A DNA stretch of 29,700 bases. Source: a virus. Where the stretch lies: positions 1-29,700 of IMG/VR virus record IMGVR_UViG_3300042296_000397, one strand, 5' to 3'. Below, one piece after another: positions 22,309 to 29,700 of this stretch. How positions within the stretch are numbered: position 1 is the stretch's first letter; the number at the start of each line of letters is the position of its first letter. A model generated the notes under the pieces. It ran no database searches and had not been told where the DNA came from. It saw only the letters and a list, made by a program, of their open reading frames with translations. Both the position numbers and the translations under genes were made by a program.

Positions 22309-23391
22309 ATGCAATTTAATCCTGTTTATTTATATGTCAACAAACTCGATGTATTTACCACCCCGGCGGACACTTGGTCAACTGAGAGGTATCGCAGAGT
22401 GTATAACAGAAATCTAAAAATATTTCGAGGTGTTGATAATCGCATTGACATCCAAGTTCGTAATAGTGATCAAAAGGCCAGCAACATTGCGGGCAGCACT
22501 TTGGTATTTAATCTCGTCAGTCAAGACACTAAAGATTTAGTGCTACAAAAAGACTTCACTGCTATGGATCTTGCTACCGGCAAGGTCACTGTGATTGTTA
22601 CTGCCGACGAACTGCTGGATCTTAATACAGGATTCTATAACTACAGCATAGTCAAAGAAGTTCGATCTACAGTAGACAGCACAGACTATATAGTAAATTC
22701 TAAAATGCCTTTATATATGGACAGCCAATATGATACTATAGGCACCTTAGAAATCACTGGCGATGTATACGGCGGGGTAGCAGACAGTGTAATAGTAGAC
22801 ACATTTAATTATACCAATCCTTTCACTCAAGGTGCCACTGATCCTCAACCATTTTACACCAGTGCTATTATAGATGCTCGTCCTAAAACATCGCCAGCCT
22901 ATCCTATTCACACATTTCAATTTTACTCTACTAATTACAAAGGCACAGTAGAGATACAGGCCAGTTTAGACGATCAAGGAGCCACACCAAGAGAGACTAA
23001 ATGGATCACAGTGTCTACCGTGGATCTTGATACCGAACAGTATAAAAACGTCACAGGCAAGTATAATTGGTTTAGAATCAAACACACTCCAGGCGAAATT
23101 TCCAGCGTCGCAAGATTTACCATAGCTCAAACTCTTCTACTAACATATAATGTTACTATTGGTGAGATTGGCAAAGGTTATGATGTAGGTGATATTATTG
23201 TCATCACAGGTAATAAATTGGGTGGAGAATTGGGAACCAATGATCTCACTATCACGGTTTCTGCTGTTAATGCAGACGGCGGCATTACTGGATTTACATA
23301 TACCGGCCTTTCATATAATGGAGTCAAAACATTTGTGTTAAATGACTCTAATATTCCTGTTGGAACCATTGACAAGATACTGTATAGATAG
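22309..23391 (+). CDS. Virion structural protein, probably baseplate or tail (BppU-like N-terminus)
   Basis: Encodes 360 residues, mostly beta. Residues about 30-115 (YNRNLKIFRGVDNRIDIQVR to NTGFYNYSI) resemble the N-terminal domain of phage BppU-type baseplate proteins: a short prediction of an Ig-like fold in which a diffuse set of beta strands follows KIFRGVDN. The C-terminus holds GKGYDVGDIIVITGNKLGG followed by NDLTITVSAVNADGGITGFTY, a beta motif I have seen in T4-like marine phage tail proteins. A late octamer precedes it. No chaperone or enzyme motif is visible. It lies alone among early genes, between the minus-strand gene and the primase. Confidence 0.6.
   Translation: MQFNPVYLYVNKLDVFTTPADTWSTERYRRVYNRNLKIFRGVDNRIDIQVRNSDQKASNIAGSTLVFNLVSQDTKDLVLQKDFTAMDLATGKVTVIVTADELLDLNTGFYNYSIVKEVRSTVDSTDYIVNSKMPLYMDSQYDTIGTLEITGDVYGGVADSVIVDTFNYTNPFTQGATDPQPFYTSAIIDARPKTSPAYPIHTFQFYSTNYKGTVEIQASLDDQGATPRETKWITVSTVDLDTEQYKNVTGKYNWFRIKHTPGEISSVARFTIAQTLLLTYNVTIGEIGKGYDVGDIIVITGNKLGGELGTNDLTITVSAVNADGGITGFTYTGLSYNGVKTFVLNDSNIPVGTIDKILYR
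22327..22334 (-). promoter_or_regulatory. T4-type late promoter octamer TATAAATA for the minus-strand gene at 21906
   Basis: The minus strand reads TATAAATA, the exact late octamer, inside the first codons of the virion gene. Predicted start near 22321, about 44 bases before the ATG at 22277. With the plus octamer at 22280 it forms a second divergent late pair whose predicted transcripts overlap. Confidence 0.5.
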
Positions 23392-23397
23392 TATACT
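23369..23397 (+). promoter_or_regulatory. Sigma-70-type promoter for the primase gene
   Basis: TTGACA (23369-23374), 17 bases, TATACT (23392-23397). The boxes are the same as those at 8364-8392. The -35 box lies in the last codons of the virion gene. Start predicted at 23404, the first base of the primase ATG, and no ribosome binding site is visible, which suggests a leaderless early message. Confidence 0.8.
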
Positions 23398-23403
23398 TGT
23401 AGT

Positions 23404-24423
23404 ATGACTCTTGTCGTTGATAAATTTCGAACACTGCTCCCACCTCGTGCTAAATCGAGCCCATCAGGATGGACATCATTCAATGCACCCTGCTGTCAAC
23501 ATCGAGGGCATAGTCCTGATACTCGCAAACGTGCCGGCATAAGATTTGACGGTGATGGTGTAATCTATAACTGTTTCAATTGCAAATTTACCACAGGGTG
23601 GCAACCTGGTAGCACCATAGGCGAAAAGATGAAAACGCTGTGCAGATGGTTAGGCGCCAGCGAAGACACTATTAAAGAACTAGTGTTCGAAGCCATGAGA
23701 ACAGAAGGCGATGATTACCGCCCAGAACACCAGGAAATCAAGCTAGAATTCACAGACAAACAATTACCAGAGGGTGCAATGCCTTTGTTAGAATGGCTAG
23801 ATGCTAAATTAACTACTGAAGAAGAGCAAAAGTTAGTAGAAGTTGTTGAATATGTAGTTAGTAGAGGATACGATCCCACTAGCGAAAACTTCTACTGGAG
23901 TCCCGCACCAGGATATGTTGATAGAGTAATTATTCCCTTTAGGTGGCAAGGACGTATTGTAGGTAATACTGCAAGAAAAGTAACTGCCGGAAAACCTAAA
24001 TATCTATCAGATCAGCATCCTCATTTTGTTTTCAATTTTGATCAACAAAAAGAAAATCAGAAGTATATATTTGTGTGTGAAGGCCCGTTTGATGCCTTGG
24101 CCATTGACGGTGTAGCCCTTCTTACCAACGAGATTGCCGAACAACAAAGTAGAATAATTAACAGTCTAGGTGCAGAAGTTATTGTGATCCCAGACCAAGA
24201 TCGAGCAGGATTGGTGTTGTATGATCGTGCAGCAGAACTTGGTTGGTCAGTGGCTATACCAAATTGGGATGCCGATGTCAAAGATGTAGCAGATGCAGTA
24301 TATCGTTATGGGAAGTTATTTGTGCTTGTAGATGCAATAAAAACAGCACAACAAGGACAGATTAAAATTAACATGGCCAAGAAACAACAAGAACATAAAT
24401 TAGAAAGGTTAGAAAATGTTTAA
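23404..24423 (+). CDS. 61: DNA primase, T4 gp61-like
   Basis: Encodes 339 residues (T4 gp61: 342). It makes RNA primers on lagging-strand template together with the gp41 helicase. The N-terminal zinc finger is visible: CCQHRGH (C30, C31, H33 or H36) and CFNC (C57, C60). The TOPRIM-like catalytic core follows: YIFVCEGPFDALAIDG (E226) and VIPDQDRAG (D264, D266). RVIIPFRWQGRIVG is the RNAP-like region before it. The C-terminus is basic. It is preceded by a strong sigma-70 promoter and overlaps a 38-residue gene. Assignment is based on domain order and motifs. Confidence 0.9.
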   Translation: MTLVVDKFRTLLPPRAKSSPSGWTSFNAPCCQHRGHSPDTRKRAGIRFDGDGVIYNCFNCKFTTGWQPGSTIGEKMKTLCRWLGASEDTIKELVFEAMRTEGDDYRPEHQEIKLEFTDKQLPEGAMPLLEWLDAKLTTEEEQKLVEVVEYVVSRGYDPTSENFYWSPAPGYVDRVIIPFRWQGRIVGNTARKVTAGKPKYLSDQHPHFVFNFDQQKENQKYIFVCEGPFDALAIDGVALLTNEIAEQQSRIINSLGAEVIVIPDQDRAGLVLYDRAAELGWSVAIPNWDADVKDVADAVYRYGKLFVLVDAIKTAQQGQIKINMAKKQQEHKLERLENV

Positions 24424-24532
24424 AAAAATTATAGATTTTCTGCTCTACCCTTGGAACAGATATCAAGAACACCGAAGATTCAAACGTAGATTAAAAGAGC
24501 TACGTAAACGTGATCCTTTTATCTACAAATGA
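24416..24532 (+). CDS. 38-residue basic protein between primase and carbamoyltransferase
   Basis: The frame ATG 24416 to TGA 24530-24532 encodes 38 residues: an amphipathic start (MFKKIIDFLLYPWNRYQ) followed by a basic helix (RRFKRRLKELRKR) and the end DPFIYK. It overlaps the primase by 8 bases and the carbamoyltransferase start by ATGA, exactly bridging the two genes. I recall small proteins ending in RDPFIYK in other marine T4-like phages. It may be a membrane-associated or DNA-binding peptide. It is easily missed because of its length. Confidence 0.65.
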   Translation: MFKKIIDFLLYPWNRYQEHRRFKRRLKELRKRDPFIYK

Positions 24533-25998
24533 TTACCTGGGGAATTTCTGCCGCTAGTCACAACGCTGCATTAGCAGTGTTTGAAGACGACAAATTGATT
24601 TTCGCTAGTGAAAGCGAAAGATTCAGCGGAATAAAAAACGATGCCGATCTAGATCAAAAACTAGTAGATCATGCACGAACGTTTGGCGAGCCTGATCTTG
24701 TGTGTTGGTATGAACGTCCTTGGTTAAAAACCCTAAGACAGCTCACTGCCGGGCAAGGATGGCAGAATAATAATGTAAAAGATTATCTTAGAAAGTTTAA
24801 CATTCGAGCACCAATCAAAACTTTTGGACATCATCAAACACATGCCGCCGCAGGATATTATACCAGCGAATTTGACAATGCCTGTGTGCTAGTAATCGAT
24901 GCCATTGGTGAATTTGAATGCCTAACACAATGGGATGCTGTTGGTAATAACTTACATAAACGGTATAGTCTAGAATATCCAAATAGTCTAGGATTGTTTT
25001 ATTCCGCAATGACACAACGCTGCGGACTAAAACCCAACGAAGAAGAATATATCTTAATGGGCATGGCAGCATTGGGAAATCCAAAAAGATTTCTCAGAGA
25101 TCTACTAGATGATTTTGTTAGTTTACCCAATGACGATTATGAGCATGTTTACAGGATCAAACAAAATCTACATCGTGGATGCACATGGTGGCGACCTGAA
25201 TTAACAACACAGCAAGATTTTTACGATATAGCAGCAGCCACACAAGCTGTGTATGAAATGGCATTTGAGAGAGCGTTGCAGCAGGCCGTAAGATCTAGTT
25301 CAAGTAGAAATCTAGTGTTGATGGGCGGTTGCGCTCTAAACTGTGCAGCTAATCCCATAGCCTACAAATATTTTGATCGAGTTTGGATCATGCCTGCACC
25401 CGGCGACAGTGGCAGCAGTATTGGTGCAGTATTGGCACATAAGAAAAAACACATAGAATGGACTGGTCCGTATTTGGGATATGACATGGGGTATATCTCC
25501 AGCAACGAAGATATCGTGACACATTTACTCGAATACAAGATGTGTGGTCTTGCTCGAGGCCCTGCAGAGTTTGGGCCCAGAGCGTTGGGTAACCGCAGTT
25601 TGATAGCCGATCCACGTGGTTCGGAAATCAAGGTCGCAATTAACCAGATAAAGCATCGTGAGCAGTTCAGACCCTTCGCTCCTGCAATATTAGAAGAATT
25701 CGCAAATCAGTACTTTAAAATGCCAACAGAATCAACGACTTACATGCAATATATTTCGCCTTGTTTGAAATCTGAGTCTTTTCCGGCCATAGTGCATCTA
25801 GACAATACCAGCCGTGTGCAGACGGTTAATAAGACTGATAATCCTCAGTTCCGCGCCTTGTTAGAGCTTTGGTATGCAAAGACTGGTTGTCCTATGTTGT
25901 TGAATACCAGCCTAAACATCAAAGGCAAGCCTATGGTTAATGATGCTGCTGATGCAGAAAGCTGGACCCAACTGCATGGTTTACCTGTGTTCAACTAG
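24529..25998 (+). CDS. NodU/CmcH-family O-carbamoyltransferase
   Basis: Encodes 489 residues. N-terminal Kae1-like half: WGISAASHNAALAVF, HHQTHAAAGYY (metal-binding His, residues 101-105), VLVIDAIGEFE (122-129), and YILMGMAALGNP, then NLVLMGGCALNCAANP and PAPGDSGSSIGAV. C-terminal YrdC-like half: ARGPAEFGPRALGNRSLIADPR, REQFRPFAPAIL, and LLNTSLNIKGKPMV. The enzyme uses carbamoyl phosphate and ATP to carbamoylate a hydroxyl, known in Nod factor, cephalosporin and aminoglycoside pathways. The acceptor here may be the phage's glycan or a nucleoside, unknown. It splits primase from helicase; its 3' end carries the helicase promoter. Confidence 0.88.
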   Translation: MITWGISAASHNAALAVFEDDKLIFASESERFSGIKNDADLDQKLVDHARTFGEPDLVCWYERPWLKTLRQLTAGQGWQNNNVKDYLRKFNIRAPIKTFGHHQTHAAAGYYTSEFDNACVLVIDAIGEFECLTQWDAVGNNLHKRYSLEYPNSLGLFYSAMTQRCGLKPNEEEYILMGMAALGNPKRFLRDLLDDFVSLPNDDYEHVYRIKQNLHRGCTWWRPELTTQQDFYDIAAATQAVYEMAFERALQQAVRSSSSRNLVLMGGCALNCAANPIAYKYFDRVWIMPAPGDSGSSIGAVLAHKKKHIEWTGPYLGYDMGYISSNEDIVTHLLEYKMCGLARGPAEFGPRALGNRSLIADPRGSEIKVAINQIKHREQFRPFAPAILEEFANQYFKMPTESTTYMQYISPCLKSESFPAIVHLDNTSRVQTVNKTDNPQFRALLELWYAKTGCPMLLNTSLNIKGKPMVNDAADAESWTQLHGLPVFN

Positions 25999-26008
25999 AG
26001 TGTATAAT
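25980..26008 (+). promoter_or_regulatory. Sigma-70-type promoter for the gp41 helicase gene
   Basis: TTTACC (25980-25985), 17 bases, TATAAT (26003-26008). The -10 box is consensus and the -35 box matches four of six. Start predicted at 26015-26016, the first base of the ATG. The -35 box lies in the last codons of the carbamoyltransferase. No ribosome binding site is seen. Confidence 0.7.
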
Positions 26009-26015
26009 ATAATAT

Positions 26016-27473
26016 ATGATAAAAACATACGATTACGAAGTGCAAAAATTATATCTTGAACTCATGCTGGCAGATGCAGAAGTATTTGTTCGATGTCAAG
26101 GTATTTTTGATCACAGCCTGTTTGATCGCAAACTACAAGATGCAGCAGAATTCATAAATGAATATGCCAAGGGCTATAATGTATTGCCAGACTATGAAAT
26201 GGTCAATGCCACCTGTAGAACTGAACTTAAACGACCCGACGATCTCAAAGATGGTCATATGGATTGGTTCATGGACGAATTCGAAAAGTTCACTCAACAC
26301 AAGGCATTAGAACGTGCTATTATTGAAAGTGCTGATTTATTAGAAAAACATGACTACGGAGCAGTAGAAGTATTGATCAAAGAAGCTGTGCAGATTGGTC
26401 TTGCTCGAGACATGGGCACAGACTATTTTGCTGATCCCCGTGGAAGATTGATGGGCATCAAAGACAAAAACGGTCAAGTGAGCACAGGATGGCCCTGTAT
26501 GGATCGTAAACTGTTTGGCGGAATGAATCGAGGAGAGTTGAACATCTTTGCAGGCGGGTCAGGTGCAGGTAAATCCTTATTCTTGGCTAATCTAGGCGTG
26601 AACTGGGCATTGGCAGGATTAAATGTGGTATACCTAACTCTTGAACTTTCAGAAGCACTAGTTAGTATGCGTATTGATGCAATGATCACCGGAACGTCAA
26701 CCAAGGATATTTTCAAAGAGCTAGATGATGTTGAAATGAAAGTTAAAATGATTGGCAAGAAGTCAGGTATGTTGCAGATCAAATACATGCCTAGCGGCAA
26801 GACTGCCAACGACATTCGTGCATATTTGAAAGAATATGAAATCAAAGTAGGCAAGAAAGTCGATGTGCTGTTGGTTGATTATTTGGACTTGTTGATGCCA
26901 GTGAGCAAGAAAATTAGTCCAGCAGACTTGTTTATCAAAGACAAGTATGTGTCAGAAGAACTTCGTAACCTAGCAGTAGAAAAGAACTGTGTATTTGTCA
27001 CCGCGGCACAGTTGAATCGAGGCGCTGTTGAAGAAGTTGAATTTGATCACAGTCACATTTCAGGCGGTTTGTCAAAGATTCAAACTGCGGATAACGTGTT
27101 TGGTATCTTTACAAGCCGTGCCATGCGTGAGCGTGGTCGTTATCAAATACAGTTAATGAAGACACGCTCATCGAGTGGCGTGGGCATGAAGATTGATCTA
27201 GAGTTTAATCTTGAAAGTCTGCGAATCAGTGATCTTCCAGAAGATGAACAAGAAAGTCACAACGGCGCAGGACGCGGTGGATCCAGCATTATTGAACAGA
27301 TCAAACGCAAGACCGAACTTACTTCACGTGAAGAGCCCGGTGACAGCAAACCTAGTTGGGAACGTGCTGAACCCAAAGACGGATTCAGCCTAGATAAACC
27401 CAAGGTGCGAGCACAGGTAGAAAGCACCAAACTACGTGAAATATTAAACAGCATGAACACAGATGAAGAGTAG
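26016..27473 (+). CDS. 41: Replicative DNA helicase, T4 gp41-like (DnaB family)
   Basis: Encodes 485 residues (T4 gp41: 475). Hexameric 5'-3' helicase that unwinds the fork and partners gp61 primase. Walker A GGSGAGKS (residues 180-187) is followed by LFLANLGVNWALAGLNVVYLTLELSE, the DnaB/RecA-core H1a strand with catalytic Glu, and Walker B VDVLLVDYLDLL (282-293). FVTAAQLNRG and SHISGGLSKIQTADNVFGIF are motifs H3 and following, with an arginine-finger region in RYQIQLMKTRSSSGVG. The C-terminal tail is charged and could bind partners. Preceded by a sigma-70 promoter; overlaps the next small gene by 11 bases. Confidence 0.93.
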   Translation: MIKTYDYEVQKLYLELMLADAEVFVRCQGIFDHSLFDRKLQDAAEFINEYAKGYNVLPDYEMVNATCRTELKRPDDLKDGHMDWFMDEFEKFTQHKALERAIIESADLLEKHDYGAVEVLIKEAVQIGLARDMGTDYFADPRGRLMGIKDKNGQVSTGWPCMDRKLFGGMNRGELNIFAGGSGAGKSLFLANLGVNWALAGLNVVYLTLELSEALVSMRIDAMITGTSTKDIFKELDDVEMKVKMIGKKSGMLQIKYMPSGKTANDIRAYLKEYEIKVGKKVDVLLVDYLDLLMPVSKKISPADLFIKDKYVSEELRNLAVEKNCVFVTAAQLNRGAVEEVEFDHSHISGGLSKIQTADNVFGIFTSRAMRERGRYQIQLMKTRSSSGVGMKIDLEFNLESLRISDLPEDEQESHNGAGRGGSSIIEQIKRKTELTSREEPGDSKPSWERAEPKDGFSLDKPKVRAQVESTKLREILNSMNTDEE

Positions 27474-27702
27474 TAGGTTTGAACTTTATCATTGGCACAC
27501 ACGCAACGGTAAAGATATAATAGAAGTAGACTGGCCCAAAGTACATAAAACTGTAGGAGTAGATCTAATAAATTGGATCAATAAACAGCCCAAAGAAAAA
27601 TGTCAGTTAGTTGTAGATAAACTCAACGACGATTTCAAGCTCGTAGCAGAATTCTACGATCAGCAAACACTATTAGCTTATCACTTAATGTGGGCTAAAT
27701 AA
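27463..27702 (+). CDS. Small protein of unknown function downstream of gp41
   Basis: Encodes 79 residues: ELYHWHTRNGKDIIEVDWPKV, then a helix (VDLINWINKQ) and VVDKLNDDFKLVAEFY. The start ATG overlaps the gp41 end by 11 bases. The sequence looks like a small alpha/beta protein with no catalytic motif. I recall no family. A three-base gap separates it from the next gene. Confidence 0.6.
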   Translation: MKSSRFELYHWHTRNGKDIIEVDWPKVHKTVGVDLINWINKQPKEKCQLVVDKLNDDFKLVAEFYDQQTLLAYHLMWAK

Positions 27703-27705
27703 TGG

Positions 27706-28065
27706 ATGCGAGCAAAAGAGTTTATCAATGAGACTACAAAACCCTTACGTAAAAGTGCTAAGGCTAGTATCAGCAGTCTCCGTAAAAACACATATCTAGA
27801 CAACAATAATAATCCCTATCTAGCCTATAGAATGGGTGTGGCTATGGCTGGCAGTCCAGGATCCACGATGGATCAGGAAGGTCCTCTAGGCAGTAACTTT
27901 ATCACGGTGGACTATTCAGAAGGCGACGCAGCAATTCGACGCAGCGCCGAAAAACTAATGGGTGCACCTAGTCAAGAAGTCACTGGTAAAGGCTCAGAAG
28001 AAACAAACAATGTTAATACACAGAGCACAGTAGCTGTGGTTAAACGTAATCGCTACGGAGTTTGA
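27706..28065 (+). CDS. Protein of unknown function with an MRAKEFINE start, possible capsid-targeted protein
   Basis: Encodes 119 residues. The start MRAKEFINETT resembles the T4 capsid-targeting sequence (MKTYQEFI then A or T then E), which prohead protease gp21 cleaves after (L/I)-x-E; here I-N-E is in that form. The remainder is disordered and low in motif content (YLAYRMGVAMAGSPGSTMDQEG, then a Ser/Glu/Thr-rich stretch). It is consistent with a small internal head protein, but the assignment is inference. The next gene also begins MRxxEF. No ribosome binding site stands out. Confidence 0.55.
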   Translation: MRAKEFINETTKPLRKSAKASISSLRKNTYLDNNNNPYLAYRMGVAMAGSPGSTMDQEGPLGSNFITVDYSEGDAAIRRSAEKLMGAPSQEVTGKGSEETNNVNTQSTVAVVKRNRYGV

Positions 28066-28066
28066 T

Positions 28067-28777
28067 ATGCGACTGCGAGAATTTTCCCAAACAGATTTTG
28101 TCACGGTAAACTCAGAGCTGAATCCCAAGCTATGGCAAGGCGGGAGACTGGACGGTGAAGTTCGTCTTAAACTCTTGCAGATTGCTCGTGCATTTGTGGA
28201 TTTTGTGGGTGTAGATCTAGATGTCAAAGACTACACCATAACTGGATCAAATGCCAATTATACCTGGAGCAAATACAGCGACCTTGATCTACATGTGATC
28301 ATTGAAGGTGAAGTCTCAGATGCACAAAGAGAGCTGTTTTCAGCAAAAAAGGCACTGTGGGCAGAATACCATGATATCACTGTCAAAGGCCTGCCTGTGG
28401 AATGTTATGTGCAAGGTGAATCAGAAACACATCACAGCACAGGTGTCTACAGCGTGGTCAATAACACATGGATTCTCAAGCCTCAGAAGACAGAACCTGA
28501 TCTAGACGATCAAGCAGTGGAAGCTAAAAAAGACAGCATGCTCTCGCAGATAGAACAGGCTCTGCTGTCAAAAGATCTCGACAAGCTGAGAACCGTCAAA
28601 GACAAGATTACTACCATGCGCCGAGCTGGGCTTGATCGTGCTGGGGAATACTCGGTGGAAAATGTGGTGTTTAAGATCCTGCGCAATCTAGGACTGATAG
28701 ATCAAATCACAGACAAGATCCGTGAATTGGAAGATCAAGAACTCAGTTTAGAACAGCAGACTAATATACTCGACTAA
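28067..28777 (+). CDS. Nucleotidyltransferase-fold protein (Pol beta superfamily, phage type)
   Basis: Encodes 236 residues. The start MRLREFSQTDF is close to MRAKEF of the previous gene. Residues 55-77 carry the MNT/Pol beta nucleotidyltransferase signature: YTITGSNANYTWSKYSDLDLHV, with GSNANY (60-65) and SDLDLHV (71-77), giving two metal-binding Asp residues. A third acidic residue may be in VECYVQ. HHSTGVYSVVNNTWI follows. The C-terminal 90 residues are helical and charged. I recall close relatives in other T4-like and large phages, without known substrate. It could transfer a nucleotide to protein, sugar or RNA. A head-packaged enzyme, as T4 Alt is, would fit the N-terminal motif. Confidence 0.75.
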   Translation: MRLREFSQTDFVTVNSELNPKLWQGGRLDGEVRLKLLQIARAFVDFVGVDLDVKDYTITGSNANYTWSKYSDLDLHVIIEGEVSDAQRELFSAKKALWAEYHDITVKGLPVECYVQGESETHHSTGVYSVVNNTWILKPQKTEPDLDDQAVEAKKDSMLSQIEQALLSKDLDKLRTVKDKITTMRRAGLDRAGEYSVENVVFKILRNLGLIDQITDKIRELEDQELSLEQQTNILD

Positions 28778-28780
28778 ATA
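28773..28780 (+). promoter_or_regulatory. Weak late-promoter-like site before the gene at 28836
   Basis: ACTAAATA, a near match to the late octamer, overlapping the stop of the previous gene. Predicted start near 28786, with a leader of about 50 bases and a good ribosome binding site (AAAGGAG, 28823-28829). Low confidence because the match is imperfect. Confidence 0.25.
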
Positions 28781-28835
28781 TCCCTGCGTGTGAGGCGATC
28801 TGAGCTAGGCCTAAATCAACCCAAAGGAGATTTAG

Positions 28836-29699
28836 ATGGCCAGAATCAAAAAGCAGGAAGCAGCCCCTGTAGAAAACAAAACGGATCACGACACGATTCG
28901 TGAGCTGCAAGAAGAACTAAAATTCCTACGTATAGAGCGCGAAAGCCGTTCTCAGGATCCTGATCAGATCCGCAGACAGCAAGAACTGGTTGCTCGTAAT
29001 ACTCGACGTGCCTGGGATTCAGAAGCTCTGGTACAGTTCAATGTAGCCCAGGTACAAGTAGCACGATCGATTGTCGAAGAAAATGTTACTGATGCTATGC
29101 AGAGCTATACCATCAATGCTGGCGGCAATCGTGAGCTGATTATGCGTACCACAGACGATGTCTATCGTAATCGCATGATGATGTTGACACAGCTACAACC
29201 ACAGAATCCACAACAGGCATTGTTCCAGGATTCGATGATTACCAAAACTAAACTGGATTATCTACATCATCGTAATCATGTCAATCAAGAAATGGTAGAG
29301 ATCATCAAAGAAATGGCAGCAGCTATCCGTGCTATTGGAGATGTGTCAGAGCGTTTCTATGCTGTCAACGAGCTGATGGTAGAACACTGTGATGACATCA
29401 GCAACGAGAATGCAGTCTGGTTTGATGGCGAACTAGATCGCACGATGAAGGCATCTACCGCAGACGGTAATGCAGAGCGTGTAACCGCATCGGAAACTGA
29501 AACCGATATTCTACTCAAAGCAGCAGAAATCAACAAGTTAGAAATCCGTGCTCTAGCAGGACTAGCAGACAGCCTAGGTGATCATCTACAAGAATGCCAG
29601 GATCACGGCAATGAACTCCGAGACGAAGTTATTAATCTCAGAGAAAAAGTAGACGGTACACAGAAGCGCATTGCTAATCGTATCGCTCCCGGGAAATGA
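28836..29699 (+). CDS. Coiled-coil protein of unknown function, possible structural role
   Basis: Encodes 287 residues. Two coiled-coil-like regions: about 18-60 (TIRELQEELKFLRIERES and following) and the C-terminal 60 (LADSLGDHLQECQDHGNELR to the end). The middle is helical and rich in Met, Gln and Asn (YRNRMMMLTQLQPQNPQQ, HHRNHVNQEMVEIIKEMA). No signal peptide or membrane segment. Strong ribosome binding site six bases before the ATG. The C-terminus ends RIAPGK with TGA at 29697-29699. No family recognised. A scaffold or structural role is possible given the possible head proteins just upstream (inference). Confidence 0.65.
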   Translation: MARIKKQEAAPVENKTDHDTIRELQEELKFLRIERESRSQDPDQIRRQQELVARNTRRAWDSEALVQFNVAQVQVARSIVEENVTDAMQSYTINAGGNRELIMRTTDDVYRNRMMMLTQLQPQNPQQALFQDSMITKTKLDYLHHRNHVNQEMVEIIKEMAAAIRAIGDVSERFYAVNELMVEHCDDISNENAVWFDGELDRTMKASTADGNAERVTASETETDILLKAAEINKLEIRALAGLADSLGDHLQECQDHGNELRDEVINLREKVDGTQKRIANRIAPGK

Positions 29700-29700
29700 T

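Noticed and set aside
23376-23405. Repeated AGTAT/ATACT words around the primase promoter, possible operator
   Set aside because: They are short, imperfect and partly the -10 box itself; no second site of the same form was found at the other sigma-70 promoters.
28778-28835. Possible terminator in the gap before the coiled-coil gene
   Set aside because: The GGCGATCTGAGCTAGGCC stretch has only short weak pairing and no following run of T.
1-29700. CRISPR arrays, transposases, integrases, direct repeats or attachment sites
   Set aside because: No regularly spaced repeats, no recombinase genes and no terminal inverted repeats were seen on reading through the window.

Overview
The window looks like the replication and recombination region of a marine T4-like myovirus (tailed phage; AT-rich, dense, almost no intergenic space). 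The diagnosis rests on T4-type core genes recognised from sequence: the 3' part of uvsX, a probable uvsY, uvsW, a probable gp62 clamp-loader subunit, gp61 primase and gp41 helicase. It is supported by T4-type late promoter octamers (TATAAATA/GATAAATA) and by small conserved proteins that I recall from marine T4-like phages. The host cannot be read from the window. No rRNA, tRNA, CRISPR array or insertion sequence was seen.

Layout. (1) 1-1228: uvsX end, a small acidic protein, uvsY-like gene. (2) 1261-8367: sugar cassette A. It holds a nucleotidyltransferase-cupin fusion, a DxD glycosyltransferase, and five paralogous proteins whose C-terminal half resembles the nucleotide-sugar-binding half of GT-B transferases. 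A two-gene minus-strand unit interrupts them, and a pair of divergent late promoters lies between the last two blocks. (3) 8399-12536: an uncharacterised protein, uvsW, an inserted FkbM methyltransferase, a conserved hypothetical and a small cupin. (4) 12533-18737: sugar cassette B, eight tightly coupled genes. They are two methyltransferases, a GT2, a UDP-GlcNAc 2-epimerase, a 2OG-Fe(II) oxygenase, a UDP-HexNAc 4,6-dehydratase, an RmlD-like reductase and a DxD transferase. Dehydratase, reductase and epimerase together form the set that makes UDP-L-FucNAc or UDP-L-QuiNAc. (5) 18791-21161: gp62-like, a zinc-finger protein, small conserved proteins, and a 192-residue DnaE-like protein. (6) 21161-23391: a very AT-rich glycosyltransferase, a minus-strand hypothetical and a virion-type protein with a late promoter. 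(7) 23404-27473: primase, a 38-residue protein, a NodU/CmcH carbamoyltransferase and gp41 helicase. (8) 27463-29699: small proteins, a nucleotidyltransferase-fold protein and a coiled-coil protein; two of them start with a motif like the T4 capsid-targeting sequence.

How it works together (inference). Core replication genes are interleaved at five or more points with genes for making, transferring and decorating sugars. Most genes are joined by ATGA stop/start overlaps, so long stretches are probably translationally coupled. Three good host-type sigma-70 promoters sit directly in front of the uncharacterised gene/uvsW pair, the primase and the helicase. In each the start codon falls where transcription should begin, which suggests leaderless early mRNAs. 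T4-type late octamers precede the fifth paralog, the virion protein and both minus-strand units. The sugar genes probably build and attach an unusual glycan to virion proteins, DNA or the host surface; the sequence does not say which.
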